Positions 12,601 through 23,910 of a stretch of 64,000 nt of DNA are shown piece after piece. A model generated the notes under the pieces. It was not told the origin of the DNA and ran no database searches. It saw only the letters and a program-made list of their open reading frames with translations. This DNA comes from Nymphalis io (taxonomy: Eukaryota > Arthropoda > Insecta > Lepidoptera > Nymphalidae). The position numbers and the translations under genes are program-made. The stretch's first letter is position 1, and the number at the start of each line of letters is the position of its first letter. The stretch is from assembly GCF_905147045.1 (NCBI RefSeq), contig NC_065893.1, forward strand, positions 1,302,001 to 1,366,000. The letters are read 5' to 3'.

Positions 12601-14386
12601 ACTACTTGACATTCTGTCAGATGACACGGACGCAATCTATTTCGTAATCGTCTGATATTTTTATCGTTTCGATATCATTTTCACATGTTGACCAAGTCAC
12701 ATGTTTACGTCAAAGATTTATTCAAAAAGAATACTTCATGAAGGTTATAAATAAATGAAATTTTTCGATTCGTATTATATAAAAAAAAAAAAGATTTGTA
12801 TTGTTATAATAATTGTTAATATATTGATTAGTTAGTGATCTGTTTAATTGATAAATAAAACTTCAAATAGAGTTAGCATCAGCATAAGTCATTTATAAAA
12901 AAAAAAAAAAAAACAATTATATTAAATTAATTTTACGGTGGATAATCAAATTAAAAATAGCCTAATAGTAATGATTTTTGACATGACATAAATGATTTGA
13001 TGACATAAAATATGGCTGTTTAATAAGCCAAATAAATCATGTAATCAGTTTCGGAAAAATAAACCAAATATGATTTCTCGAAGTATTCAATGCTAGCAAT
13101 TTCATATCGCTGTTGTCATAATGACATCGTTGTTGGTTCAACATGATTGATCACTGCCATAACATTATTTGCATAAATGTCACGACAAATATGCACATGC
13201 GAGGACGCATTTTCATCATCATGTGTATCAGGAAATATACGCAATGTATTTTAATGAAATATGAGTAATTAATATTGTGACACGCTAACATTTTCCTAAT
13301 TTACAGATCTGTCTAGCTTTTCTGCTGGTAGCAGCAGTCGCTGCCAGCGAGAAGAAGTCTACAGAAAAAAAGGCTGAAGGCCTTGAGAAAAAGTTGGACA
13401 AACGTGGTCTCCTGAACCTAGGATATGGATACGGTATCAGCGGTCTCGACGTTGGCTATATTGGTAGCGGTCACGGTGTAGGAGGCGCTTACAACTTCGT
13501 CGACGAAGGAACTCTAGCTCACTCTGGCTACGGAATCGACCTTGGCGGTCGCACCGATGTCACCAGAACTATCACTCTCGTCAAAGGAGTCCCATACGCC
13601 GTACCAGTTGACAGGCCCGTGCCCTACCCCGTTGAGAAGCACGTACCATACCCCGTCAAGGTGCCTGTTCCCCAACCCTACGAGGTCGTCAAACATGTGC
13701 CCGTTCACGTCAAAGAATACGTCAAAGTTCCCGTACACGTACCAGCTCCGTATCCAGTAGAGAAGAAAGTACCCTACCCAGTACATGTGCCCGTCGACAG
13801 GCCCTACCCCGTCAAAGTGTTGGTACCCCAACCTTACCCAGTAGAGAAGCACGTTCCTTACCCCGTCAAGGTGCCCGTACCTCAGCCCTACCCCGTTGAG
13901 AAACATGTGCCATACCCCGTTGAAGTAAAGGTGCACGTACCTCAGCCCTACCCAGTCATTAAGCACGTCGGTGTGCCCGTAAAGGTTCCCGTTGACAGGC
14001 CTTACCCAGTGCATGTACCAGCTCCATACCCCGTCGAAAAACCAGTGCCCGTTGCTGTGCCAGTTGAGAAGCCTGTTGCTTACCCCGTGCATGTCCCAGT
14101 AGACAGGCCTTACCCCGTCCATGTAGACAGACCCGTGGCTGTGCCCGTCAAGGTGCCCGTGCCAGAACCCTACCCAGTATACAAGCATGTCCCTGTTGAA
14201 GTAGAAAGGCCAGTGCCCTACCCAGTCAAGGTGCCCGTCGACAGGCCCTACCCCGTGCATGTTGAGAAGCACATACCCGTCCCAGTAGAGAAGCCTTACC
14301 CAGTACCAGTGAAGTACCCAGTCTTCATCAACGAGCACGATCACAGCAGCCACTCTAGCTTTGGAGGCTCCTACTACGAGCATTAA
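9696..14386 (+). CDS. Secreted PYPV-repeat cuticle/extracellular-matrix-like protein (2 exons)
   Basis: The coding exons are 9696-9704 (Met-Lys-Thr) and 13307-14386, joined in phase 0 across a 3,602-bp intron (GTGAGT donor, TTTACAG acceptor), giving 362 residues. The joined N-terminus is a clean signal peptide of about 17 residues (MKTICLAFLLVAAVAAS), which supports the tiny first exon. A Lys-rich propeptide follows and ends in LDKR at residues 33-36, a likely furin-type site, so the mature chain would begin GLLNLGYGYG. Residues 37-95 are Gly/Tyr-rich. Residues 97-345 are a degenerate array of about 17 PYPV motifs in units such as VPVDRPYPV, VPQPYPV and EKHVPYPV. The C-terminal tail is His/Ser-rich and ends YYEH. 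A signal peptide split by a long first intron is typical of insect cuticular protein genes. Val-Pro-Tyr repeat proteins of this type, such as the Drosophila Vajk proteins, are cuticular or matrix components; that comparison is from memory. There is no Rebers-Riddiford chitin-binding domain. The codons are GC-richer than the surroundings. Confidence 0.9.
9705..13306 (+). other. Intron 1 of the PYPV-repeat gene
   Basis: A 3.6-kb AT-rich intron running from GTGAGT to TTTACAG. It contains A-runs at about 10954-10969, 12781-12792 and 12899-12913 but, unusually for this window, no recognisable SINE or LINE copy. A first intron kept free of transposons may hold regulatory sequence; that is inference. 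Confidence 0.8.
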
Positions 14387-14603
14387 TTAATTTAAGTTAG
14401 TTTCATAGTTTATCATCCGCTATTGTCACCAGCGCTATTTATCTCGCCACTCACGGCCGGGACACAGCAAAATTTTCTTTTGACTATTTAAACTGTCCTT
14501 CTATGAGATTTCATATCATATAAGTGTGCAGAAGGTACAGGGGTACGTGTACGATGTGATTCAAATGTTACCATTAATAGGTTAAGTCGACTGTAATATA
14601 CGA

Positions 14604-14627
14604 AATAAATAAAAATAAGATAATAAA
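14604..14627 (+). terminator. Polyadenylation signals of the PYPV-repeat gene
   Basis: AATAAA occurs at 14604-14609 and again at 14622-14627, about 220-240 bp after the stop codon. These are the likely 3' end signals. Confidence 0.7.
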
Positions 14628-14689
14628 GCTAGTGGTTTTATTTTTACAATTAAATATAAACAATCGAATAGAAATATGAATGCCTGTAG

Positions 14690-14830
14690 CTTTATCACTA
14701 CATTATAAAACAAAGTCTCCCCCGCCGCGTCTGTCTGTCTGATCGCAATAAACTCAAAAACAAAGAAACATATTTTCATACGATTTTCACCAATGGGTAG
14801 AATGATTTATGAGGAAGGTTAATTATGTCC
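14690..14830 (+). repeat. Dispersed insect repeat
   Basis: ACAAAGTCTCCCCCGCCGCG, GTCTGTCTGTCTGATCGCAA and TTTTCACCAATGGGTAGA are blocks of a repeat found throughout Lepidoptera; class uncertain. Confidence 0.55.
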
Positions 14831-15537
14831 ATTCATTAAGGGTTTTGTAGAAATTGGCTCAAATTGGATTATTGAAGTTATCGAAGAATTTTCATTGCGG
14901 CCGCCGCGTAAACCGATAGTATTAAATATTACTTGTACTAATTACGATGTAAATGTTTTATGTGTACTCTTAAATAGCCGTAACAGGTTGCTATAATAGC
15001 ATATTAAAGTTGATTGAAACAAAGGCTTTAATAGCAAACGAAAGGGCGAAGTTTTTCGACCAGGAAACCAGACAGAGGTCAAGAAATGGAAGTAAAGTCA
15101 GCAACCTTGGCTAAACTGTGTTGTGTTGTAAAATCGAGTATAATAAACTAGTAGAAAATAATTTTAAAACTGGTCACGTACTAGTAGGGTTATTTAGGGG
15201 TTCCTTAGCACTCTTGTTTTTGAGAACATTGATTTAATTTAATAATATTATGTTTCTAAAGATACTGCCTTGTGCCAGACAAACGGTATAAGGGTCCAGT
15301 TCTTTGATAGAACCTTTAAAACTATAAAAATTATGGCAGATATAGTTCACAACGGTTTTCCTTTATTTAACTTTAACAAATGTTAAGTTTCAATATTTGC
15401 AGTTTTAATCTTAATACGACTAAAGCTGCAATACGATAAGTTGAATTGACAATTTTTCAATTGTCGACAGAAAAATAGTTTTAAATGTAATACTTAATAT
15501 ATTTTATAATGTTTAGTTTTATAAAAAAAGTTAATAT

Positions 15538-15605
15538 TTCTTTCAATGCCAATTTCTATGAGCGGTGGTGACCACTTAATCATCAGGTTAACAATTATTT
15601 GCCAA
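15538..15605 (+). mobile_element. S1 3' fragment
   Basis: TTTCTTTCAATGCCAATTTC followed by GGTGGTGACCACTTA and a decayed end. Confidence 0.55.
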
Positions 15606-16117
15606 TATCCTCATAAAAAAAACATAGCTCGTTAATGTTGTTACATTCGAAAACAGCTATATTTAGTATATTTTCTATTCTATTCTATTAAAGTACTTAG
15701 TCCCAGGTGGACCTATATTTTTGTGCTTACACATTGTAACCCTTTTCAGCAAATCGGAATATTGATTGTCCGATATCAGACAATTTCGTAGTACGTATAA
15801 AACCTCCTAATAAACAAAGCAATTGTATTATTTTTCTCTTTTCAATGAATTTTCTATCATTACGAAAGTTTATTTGATTAATTTAGTTGTTTTTTGTAAC
15901 AGTAATTAAAACAAATAGTAACTGTTCTTGACAATCTAGAATGAAGAAATAGGGTTAAAATCACAATTGATAAATTTATGATTTGAATTATATAGAAACA
16001 CAATTGAAATTATAGTCAATTAATTTCTGTTTCATGTTTCCTCGTAAGTATATAATAGTGTTTTTAGATTTTTTTATATATATGTTTGCTCAAAACAGCT
16101 TAGATATAAACCTTGTA

Positions 16118-16149
16118 ATTAAGTAATGATATATATATCATTACTTAAT
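16118..16149. repeat. Perfect 32-bp palindrome
   Basis: A self-complementary 16+16 sequence with an ATATAT centre and no loop, 27 bp upstream of an S2 SINE. Confidence 0.9.
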
Positions 16150-16175
16150 CATATAGATATATGATAATATACATA

Positions 16176-16450
16176 TATGATGATAGGAATTGGCTCAGTG
16201 GTAAGAACGCACGAATCTTAACTGATGATCGTGGGTTCAAACCCGGGCAAGCACCACTGAATTTTCATGTGCTTAAATTGTGACTATAATTCATCTCGTG
16301 CTTTACGGTCATTTCACTGAAATTCTGCCACAAGTGTATTCCACAACCCGCATTGGAGCAACGTGTTGGAATAAGCTCTAGACATTCTCCTCAAAAAGGG
16401 AGAAGAGGTCTTAGCCCAGCAGTGGGACATTCACAGGCAGTTACTGTTAT
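16176..16450 (+). mobile_element. Full-length S2 (Metulj-like) SINE
   Basis: A-box-like TGGCTCAGTGGTAAGAACG, B-box GTGGGTTCAAACCC, body with ATTTTCATGTGCTTAAATTG and ACCCGCATTGGAGCAACG, and the AGCAGTGGGACATTCACAGG 3' end. One internal deletion after ACGGT. Confidence 0.88.
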
Positions 16451-17643
16451 AGTGATAACTTTTATCAGAGCAATTAAATAATATATACGTATAGTATTTC
16501 ACTTATATTTTGAAAGAATTAAAACACAACATTTTTACAAGAAAAGTTATAAAGATTTTTTTTTAAATATAGAATATATAGAATAGAATATATTATAATA
16601 TCAATTTAAATTAAACGTCTAGGTTAATTTTGCCGATCCTTACTCCCTTTATTAAGAATAAGGATAATTAATCAATGTTAATTGCATTGTGATTATAGAC
16701 AAACATTACAAGTCGTGTCACTGAGTCCTGTATAATTATGCTTTAATTAAATACTACTATAATATAAATGAACAGTTTGTATTAATAGTGGACCTCACAA
16801 AAGTAGGGCATATCGTGAGTAGAGCGTAATATTACTGTTTAGGTTCGTTCATATCAACCGATTTATTACATGTTCATGTGAAATACTATTTCCTAGGTCT
16901 CTTCATATCCACCGACTTATTGCAAAGGCGTATAACTACACTTTAGGTGCGTTAATATAGATCGATGTATAGCACGGATTTACTTAGTTAATCTGTTTGT
17001 AAGCTTCTAGCGTCGGATAATATCCATCGATTCAAATTCGCAGGATATTTTTATATATTCGCAGGAATGGTTTTTATATTTTAGTACTAGTTACTTAAGT
17101 AGTAATCATTTATGCTTCTATGGCGAATTTTAATCGTCAATTTCTTTTGTTGCTGTAAAGGACAAAAAAATCATTAGGTTTCGACCTTTTTATTATCGTT
17201 TTAATTGATAATTTACGATTTCTCGTCATTTTGTTAGATCATTATTTACGAATAAATATGTTTTAATCTAAGAAATTATGTTAAAAACGATATAAGACAA
17301 GGTTATTAATGAATAATATAAAATATAAATTGGATATATCTGACGATATGTAAGTGCTTCGAAGTACGTTCTTAAAACATCAGCCAGACATACTTACGTT
17401 GCTACAAAACAAAGAACATATTGTCCCATTGTGTTTGATCTCACACGGAATACTATCGTGTATAAATATGGACAAAAAGATAGCGAAATAAAAAAATAAT
17501 TAAGAACTAAGGCCATGATTATTACAAAGCGAGATTTGAATGGTGTCGGAATATTTTAAATATGCTTGCGCTAAAGATTTTACTTACGATTTTTAGTATC
17601 AAGTTTTATTCGAAAATATATAAAACAATGAAAATTGTATGTC

Positions 17644-17705
17644 TTATTTGATTAGCCTGAATTTTGTCAAAAATAATTTTGACAAAATTCAGGCTAATCA
17701 AATAA
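17644..17705. repeat. Perfect 29-bp hairpin
   Basis: Arms 17644-17672 and 17677-17705 are exact inverse complements with a 4-nt loop (ATAA). Confidence 0.95.
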
Positions 17706-17766
17706 AAAAGAAATTATCTTAGCTTACTTGTGAGCACAAGTTCATTTTTAAATCCTAAATTCTAAA

Positions 17767-17850
17767 GATACCACCGGCATCGGTTCGAAATATAGATTCT
17801 ACCGAGAAGAACCGACAAAAACTTAGCAGTAGTTGAGTCAGTTGTACGAA
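17767..17850 (+). repeat. Lepidopteran LINE-tail-like repeat
   Basis: CACCGGCATCGGTTCG, TAGATTCTACCGAGAAGAAC and GACAAAAACTTAGCAGTAG are blocks of a common lepidopteran 3' tail; a related piece lies at 25322. Confidence 0.55.
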
Positions 17851-18479
17851 ATATTTTCAATGTTTTTTTTTGACACGAGATTAAAATTTATTTATTATCA
17901 GATTATATGAAGTTCCATAAAGGTGGAAATTATATACTTATATACTAGTATTCTATATGCCGTGACGTTTTCGAAGCTGCCTTTCTCAAGATAGACTGTG
18001 TGGTAGCTAAAATTATTAAAACTGGTGTTTCACTACTGGTACATTTTTATTATGCCCGATTGCTATTGATTCAAAAACTTTGTGATTCATCTTACGGTGC
18101 ATCTTATGGCACTACGTTGACTGAAATTTAGATTTGTCAACTACAAAGTATTTTTTAATATATATCCCTACAAGCTTGTACAAGTTCTGCGCAAAAATGT
18201 TACCATTCAGTGTTGAAAAAATATAAAAAACAATGAAAAATTAGTTCAAAATTAAAATAAAAGAACGAGTTCTATTTTTAAAATTATTATATTTCGTGTT
18301 ATTCGAATGTAGGTCATAAATTGAATTTATTTGACAGCTACGCCATCTATTTTAATTATGCGATAACTGCTTTATAGCATATTACCATGTGTGATGTGAA
18401 AGTATTGTTTATTGCAGTTTTGATAATGACCGACAGAGGGCCTCATATTTACCATTGGCAATGAAATTATATTGATTGC

Positions 18480-18670
18480 GTATTTATTATAAAACTAGAT
18501 ACCGTCCCCTTCTTTGCTCGCGTGTAAGAGGGAGCAGGTGATAGGTACCTTATGTCCTTTTTAGTATCTCTGACAATGTTTATGCTAAATTTCTTGTTGA
18601 TTGAGTACTTCAGGCCTGAAAGCGTAACAAGCAAACAAACTAGCTTTCGTATTTATAATATTAGTTAAGG
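18480..18670 (+). repeat. Dispersed insect repeat 3' end
   Basis: Includes GTCCCCTTCTTTGCTCGCG, AAAGCGTAACAAGCAAACAA and TTCGTATTTATAATATTAGTTA, related to the piece at 8591. Confidence 0.5.
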
Positions 18671-20090
18671 TAATATAGATATTTTTGTATCTTGATTAAA
18701 ATTTAACCTAAATATTGTATTATATCGAATTTATAGTAATGTGACTTATGATTTGGAGCTCCGTTTTGATATTTTACATCAAACGGGCATATTATGAGGA
18801 TTTTAAACTGTTTTTCTTTTTTTGAACTATTAATTTTTTAATAATTTTTATAAATATTAATTTTTATTAATTTTTACTGTTTTCCTTAAAAATAAAAGCA
18901 AGTATTTACCTATTATTTATGAGTATTTCATTCAAAAATATAAGTGTTTGTTTGGGTTTAAGCCTGGATATATTTTTTTAAACAAATTCAATTCGTTTAT
19001 TTTTTATTCAAATTAAAATAATATTACAAGGTAAAATTGTATTAGTTAAATATTAAACAATGTGAATGCTACAATGACAAATAGCTTAGCATATAAAAAA
19101 GATGATCATATATGTTCATTTGTACCGTTGTATACATTTTATCAATCTAAAATGGCGGTTAATAAAAGATATTAAAGCGTGAAAAACTATAACTTGTTAT
19201 AAACAAGATGATTGATATAATCAACAAAATTTTAAATGCATCAACATACAAATGAAACGAAAGGAACATTCGTGCAACATAACATAACGATTAACATAAT
19301 TGTATAGAGATTGGCATAAATATATCAAAAAAAATTATGTTACGCTTATAACGGTTTCATAAGCTAATTATATATTACTTCGTATTATACATATATATAT
19401 GTACGTACGATATAACGACGTTTAATATATTTACACGAGACGTATTTATGGAGTATTTCTAAGTGTTTACCAATTGATTCTTATTTAATTGCTAATTCAT
19501 GTATTTGTCAAAAAAATCAGATGAGTGTTATGAAAAACCTATTGGCCCGCCTTTGAAGTACGTTCGAGTCGTATGACGTGACGTCAAACGGCATGACGCT
19601 CTCTTATGCCGTCATGCCTTCTATAACGACGCATTCTAGCTCGCAGACGTATGACACATATTTCGTTTCTATATATTATTATGAAAAATATATTTATTTT
19701 ATTAACGTAAAATTAAGCTAATTTTACTCCATATTTGATTAATGGTTTTCTTCAATCATAATTTAATTTAATTGTCATCAATTTCGATTTTTCAAATGAG
19801 CTGAGCGTCGCGTTATTTATTCAACAATTTTTTTTAAATTTTTATTGTAACGTTAAATAAAGGAAATATCTAAGAACTTAGTATAAAAGGTTTATTCCTT
19901 GAAGAGATTTCTTTCAACAAAAATAACAATGGAAAAAAAACTACAATAATCTACATCAACGTTCAATAAGTCTGATCCTTCACCAAATTTACAGAAAATT
20001 GTTGCTTTTTAAGGTGACGATGTTGCTCAGAAATCTCAGTTCTAATGTTAAACTTCAAAAAGTTGAAAGTTCTAATGTTATTTGTAAACC
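18671..20090. other. AT-rich intergenic DNA with one CG-rich patch
   Basis: No gene seen. The patch at 19557-19660 has many CG dinucleotides, a CRE-like TGACGTCA (19579-19586) and 9-nt inverted arms (19590-19598 and 19610-19618). Confidence 0.5.
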
Positions 20091-20099
20091 ATAAACTGT

Positions 20100-20305
20100 A
20101 AAAGCCTGTGAATGTCCAAAGGAGAAGGTTTGGAGCTTATTCCACCACGCATCTTCAGTGCGGGTTGGTGGAATAGACATGTGGCAGAATTTTAGTGAAA
20201 TTAGACACATGCAGGTTTCCTCACGATGTTTTCCTTCACCGCCAAGCACGAAATGAATTATAATCACAATTTAAGCACATGAAAATTCAGTGGTGCTTGC
20301 CTGTT
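20100..20305 (-). mobile_element. S2 SINE lacking its promoter head
   Basis: Reverse S2 body from GCCTGTGAATGTCC through GGAGAAGGTTTGGAGC and TTCCTCACGATGTTTTCC to CAGTGGTGCTTGCC, where it breaks before the B box; so it is incapable of self-transcription. Confidence 0.85.
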
Positions 20306-20567
20306 TACACATACGACATTTTGAAATAACGAAACAGTATCAAAATATGAAATATAATAAAAAAATTAGCATAAATATTTGTAATAAATGTTGCCTCAGG
20401 TAATAATATAATTTATCATATTTCAGCACTTAGATTATAAGCTATGTATGTAACTTTACCACGGATCTTGCTTCATAGAGATTAATGATTTTACGTTGGT
20501 GGATTAATGATATTGAATAAACAATCGACTGTTTTTGTTTATATTTCAATCATATGCTAAATTGTAA

Positions 20568-20610
20568 TAAAAAAACATCTTAAGTAATTAGTACTTAAGA
20601 TGTTTTTTTA
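20568..20610. repeat. Perfect 19-bp hairpin
   Basis: Arms 20568-20586 and 20592-20610 with a 5-nt loop (ATTAG). The right arm ends in a T run. Confidence 0.92.
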
Positions 20611-21287
20611 ATATTTATAATTAATCGCTCATTGTCAGATATTTTAATAATGAAGATTCAAAAATACGAACATCTGTTATTATATGTAATATAATAACAT
20701 TATCTTAGAAACCCTTCAAAAACTGTTGTGGCCCATACAAATATTTGTCAAAAATGATGATTGAACGCGCGACTGTCATTCCAGAACTTAGTGCGGATAT
20801 GATCTTTCAATAAACGATTGCTCGACGAACAAACCTTGTCCTTAAAACACTTGTAACAAATTAGAATCAAACATACGACCTTTAGCGCTGTAGCATTTCA
20901 CATCTAAAAATCAAATCAGTTCAAACACTATCAAGATCAGAAACGAATCTTTTAATTATGTTGAATAAATAGTGTTATTAATAACATTAATAATATGTCA
21001 TTACAAACATAACGCATTACACAATTATTAACATCGCAGTTGAGTGAGGAGATAGAACTCAGAATGCTGCAACAGTTACACAACGGACAATTCGAGAAAA
21101 AAAAAAAACAACATAAGACAGACGTCGGATTATATTTTATTTTTTATCTGTGTATATACACGAATCACCTTTCACAGTTGAAATGAATAAGGGCAATGAT
21201 CGCATGTCATATGGTTAGATGACAGAGGAATTTCCTGAACAGAAACCTACGGTTATCATTTTTAAAACTTTTTTTTTATTATTATTT

Positions 21288-21596
21288 TTTTTTTTTTATA
21301 GAATAGGAAGGTGGACGAGCATATGGGCCACCTGATGGTAAGTGGTCACCAAACGCCCTTAGACATTGGCATTGTAAGAAATGTCAACCATCGCTTATAG
21401 CCAATGCGCCACCAACCTTGGGAATTAAGATTTTATGTCCCTTGTGCCTGTAATTACACTGGCTCACTCACCCTTCAAACCGGAACACAACAATATCAAG
21501 TATTGCTGTTTTGCGGTAGAATATCTGATGAGTGGGTGGTACCTACCCAGACGAGCTTGCACAAAGCCCTACCACCAGTAGGGCTTTGTGCAAGCT
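21288..21596 (-). mobile_element. S1 element with inverted 5' end
   Basis: Full-length S1 in reverse, from the T-rich tail (about 21278) to CCTACCACCA. Its 5' 19 bp are then repeated inversely (arms 21554-21572 and 21578-21596, loop CACCA), giving a perfect fold-back as at 40593. Confidence 0.9.
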
Positions 21597-21654
21597 AAAA
21601 ATACTAGCACAACTATATTAGTATTAAAATTTATAGTAGTAGTAGTTCTTCTTC

Positions 21655-21850
21655 ATCCGGAACAGATGAGTCCAGTGGTTAGACCACTTGAATCATAATC
21701 GAAGATTGCGTCTTTAGGCCAAGCCCAATATAATGGTACTTCATTGTATGCTCATGTGCTTAATTTCTGCTTATAATTTATCTTGTTCTCGGCCGTGGTG
21801 AAAATCATGAGGAAACCTACATGAGTCGGATGAAAATCTGCCATATAATA
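21655..21850 (+). mobile_element. Degraded S2 SINE
   Basis: GAGTCCAGTGGTTAGACCAC head, then GCTCATGTGCTTAATTTCTG and ATGAGGAAACCTACATGAG. The B box has decayed. Confidence 0.7.
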
Positions 21851-22107
21851 AACCGTGAGTCAATTACGAACCATTTTCTTAAATGACTACAAAATGTGAT
21901 TTTTTCATATACCAAAGATATACTGCATCAAATGTTAAATTATGGAGTGTCTCATAGCTGGATGAATTCAATAATAGTCCACCTGGGTAATGCTTTTTAT
22001 AGAAAACAATTTTAACAAATAACTTTTTACTTGTTGGTAGGGCTTTGGTGTTGGTACTAATCACATATTCAACACACTACACAACTCTTAAATGGCAATA
22101 TTTATTG

Positions 22108-22250
22108 ATGATGTGTTCCGGTTTGAAGGTGAGAGAGTTAGTGTACATCTTACTTCCCTAAGCAAAGGATGGTTGATATTTCTAATAGAGCAAATGTCTT
22201 TGAGCGGTAGTGACTATCGGCAGGACTGACAGGCAAGTTAGTCGATCTAT
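22108..22250 (+). mobile_element. Degraded S1 element
   Basis: TGTTCCGGTTTGAAGGTGAG, GGATGGTTGATATTTCT and GAGCGGTAGTGAC in S1 order. Confidence 0.6.
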
Positions 22251-22387
22251 TTAAAAATAAATAAAAATGACAATAATAAGGTACATATTCATATTGCCCC
22301 GCCAATGGGAACTAGCTCATGATGATATAAAATCAAAGAAGACTTTGGCAGTACATTGACTGTTATTTGTAGCGTAACCGTACCGTA

Positions 22388-22690
22388 ACAGCCTGTCAAT
22401 GTCCCACTGCTGGGCTAAGGCTCTGTCCTCTCCCTTTTTTTGTGGAGAAGGTTTGGAGCTTATTCCACAACGCTGCTCCAATGCGGGTTGGTGTATTCCA
22501 CACTTGTGGCAGAATTTCAGTGAAATTAGACACATGCAGGTTTCATCACGATGTTTTCCTTCACCGTCAATCATGAGATGAATTATAATTATAAATTAAG
22601 TACATGAAAATTCAGTGGTTCTTGCCCGGGCTTGAACCCACGATCATCGGTTAAGATTCATGCGTTCTTACCACTGGGCCATCTCGGCTG
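22388..22690 (-). mobile_element. Full-length S2 (Metulj-like) SINE
   Basis: Complete in reverse: ACAGCCTGTCAATGTCCCAC 3' end to the tRNA-like head (GGCTTGAACCCACGATCATC, then GTTCTTACCACTGGGCCATC). Confidence 0.9.
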
Positions 22691-23575
22691 TTTTATTATT
22701 TGTAAGAAATGGTTAATAAATAGTTATGCGGCGCTTCTAAAGTTTTTTTTGCATTCCATTAAAAAAAAACTAAAAATGTTTAATATAGGACTACTGTGTG
22801 TTGCGTTTGCAACAAACGGACGCTTTAATTTTTATTACACAACGTTTTGTAATATCCGTTCAAACAGCGTCCTTTCATATCATTTCAAAGATGAACAACA
22901 TTTTAAACTCGTTTTGAAGTTCCAAATTTAATATACGATCATTGCGTAACTTGCACAATTATAATTGGGCATATTTTCGATGTATGTTTATTGTACCGAT
23001 TGTACCGAAGCATTTAAGTTTCATTAAATGTATACAATATAATATGTTAAAATCAAAATTCACTTCCCTCATATTTAAATGTTATTATTAGTCCTTACAT
23101 CTAGGCAATAATAATAAAAAAACGACTTAAAAAACTACAAAAAGAGCCAGTATAATTTTATATGGACCTGTAACACTGGTTGAGAACACAATTGAGAATT
23201 ATGTAAAAGAAATAGCCAATGAGCTTAACAGACTTTTTGTACTTATTTGTACTAAACAACATAATGTATAACCTAAATATAGCAATAAATTAGAATACCA
23301 TTTCTTGCTTATACAAATTCGTGTATAAAATTATGAGTCTATACAATACAACAAATTACCATCAACGGTAGCGATTTATCATGTATCTATGCGTAATGAT
23401 TTTATCTTTGTTATTGTAAAACGTAATAAAACGCATATCTTACCTAGTCTTATGTTCATGCTATTAAGCTTATTCTTAACCGCAAACAAGTATGAATGAA
23501 ATAATATTATGATGTTCGAGACGAAATTTAAACGATTCTATTTTTTTTAGCGTTAAAAATGATAAATCGTTATTA
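22691..23575. other. Intergenic DNA, no gene recognised
   Basis: A 99-codon open frame begins inside the preceding SINE and has no protein-like features. Confidence 0.5.
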
Positions 23576-23584
23576 AATACTTTT

Positions 23585-23690
23585 TTTTCAGCCTTTTGCC
23601 GTCCACTGCTGGACGAAAGCCTCCCCCATAGAACGCAAACCATCCCGATCTTTGGCAGTCCGCATCCATCCCGAACCTGCCACCTTTTTT
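23585..23690. mobile_element. LINE-related 3' fragment
   Basis: GCCGTCCACTGCTGGACGAA, GCCTCCCCCATAGAACGC and CCGCATCCATCCCGAACCTG, blocks of a very common lepidopteran LINE tail. Confidence 0.6.
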
Positions 23691-23864
23691 AAATACATTT
23701 AAGAAAGTTTATTTTGAAGATTTTTACTTAAATCACGTCTCATAGCTATTTTATTAGAATAATAATGTACAAGGTCAATCAATGGTGTTTTACTTCGATT
23801 TAATCTTCTAATGTTATATTAAATCATTTTTTTGTTACATCGTAAAGTTAAAATAACTAATGAA

Positions 23865-23910
23865 TTGGTAGTACCCACGCAGACGAATCTGCACACAGAC
23901 CTATCGCCTA
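23865..23910 (-). mobile_element. S1 5' fragment
   Basis: TTGGTAGTACCCACGCAGAC followed by TGCACACAGACC matches the reverse S1 5' end. Confidence 0.45.

Larger units (their letters stand above)
14960..17640. other. Intergenic DNA between listed repeats
   Basis: Apart from the S1 scrap (15538), the palindrome (16118) and the S2 SINE (16176), nothing gene-like is seen. AT-rich throughout. Confidence 0.5.

Noticed and set aside
13514..14383. 289-codon open frame on the minus strand
   Set aside because: It is a shadow of the PYPV repeats: the repeated Pro/Val/Tyr codons happen to contain no stop in the opposite frame. Composition (Trp/Val/Leu/Gly repeats) is unlike a real protein and it has no start context or splice support.
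22615..22690. tRNA-like sequences with A- and B-box motifs
   Set aside because: All such copies (also at 16180, 51230, 60160, 55520, 54850) continue into SINE bodies and do not form a full cloverleaf, so they are SINE promoters rather than tRNA genes.
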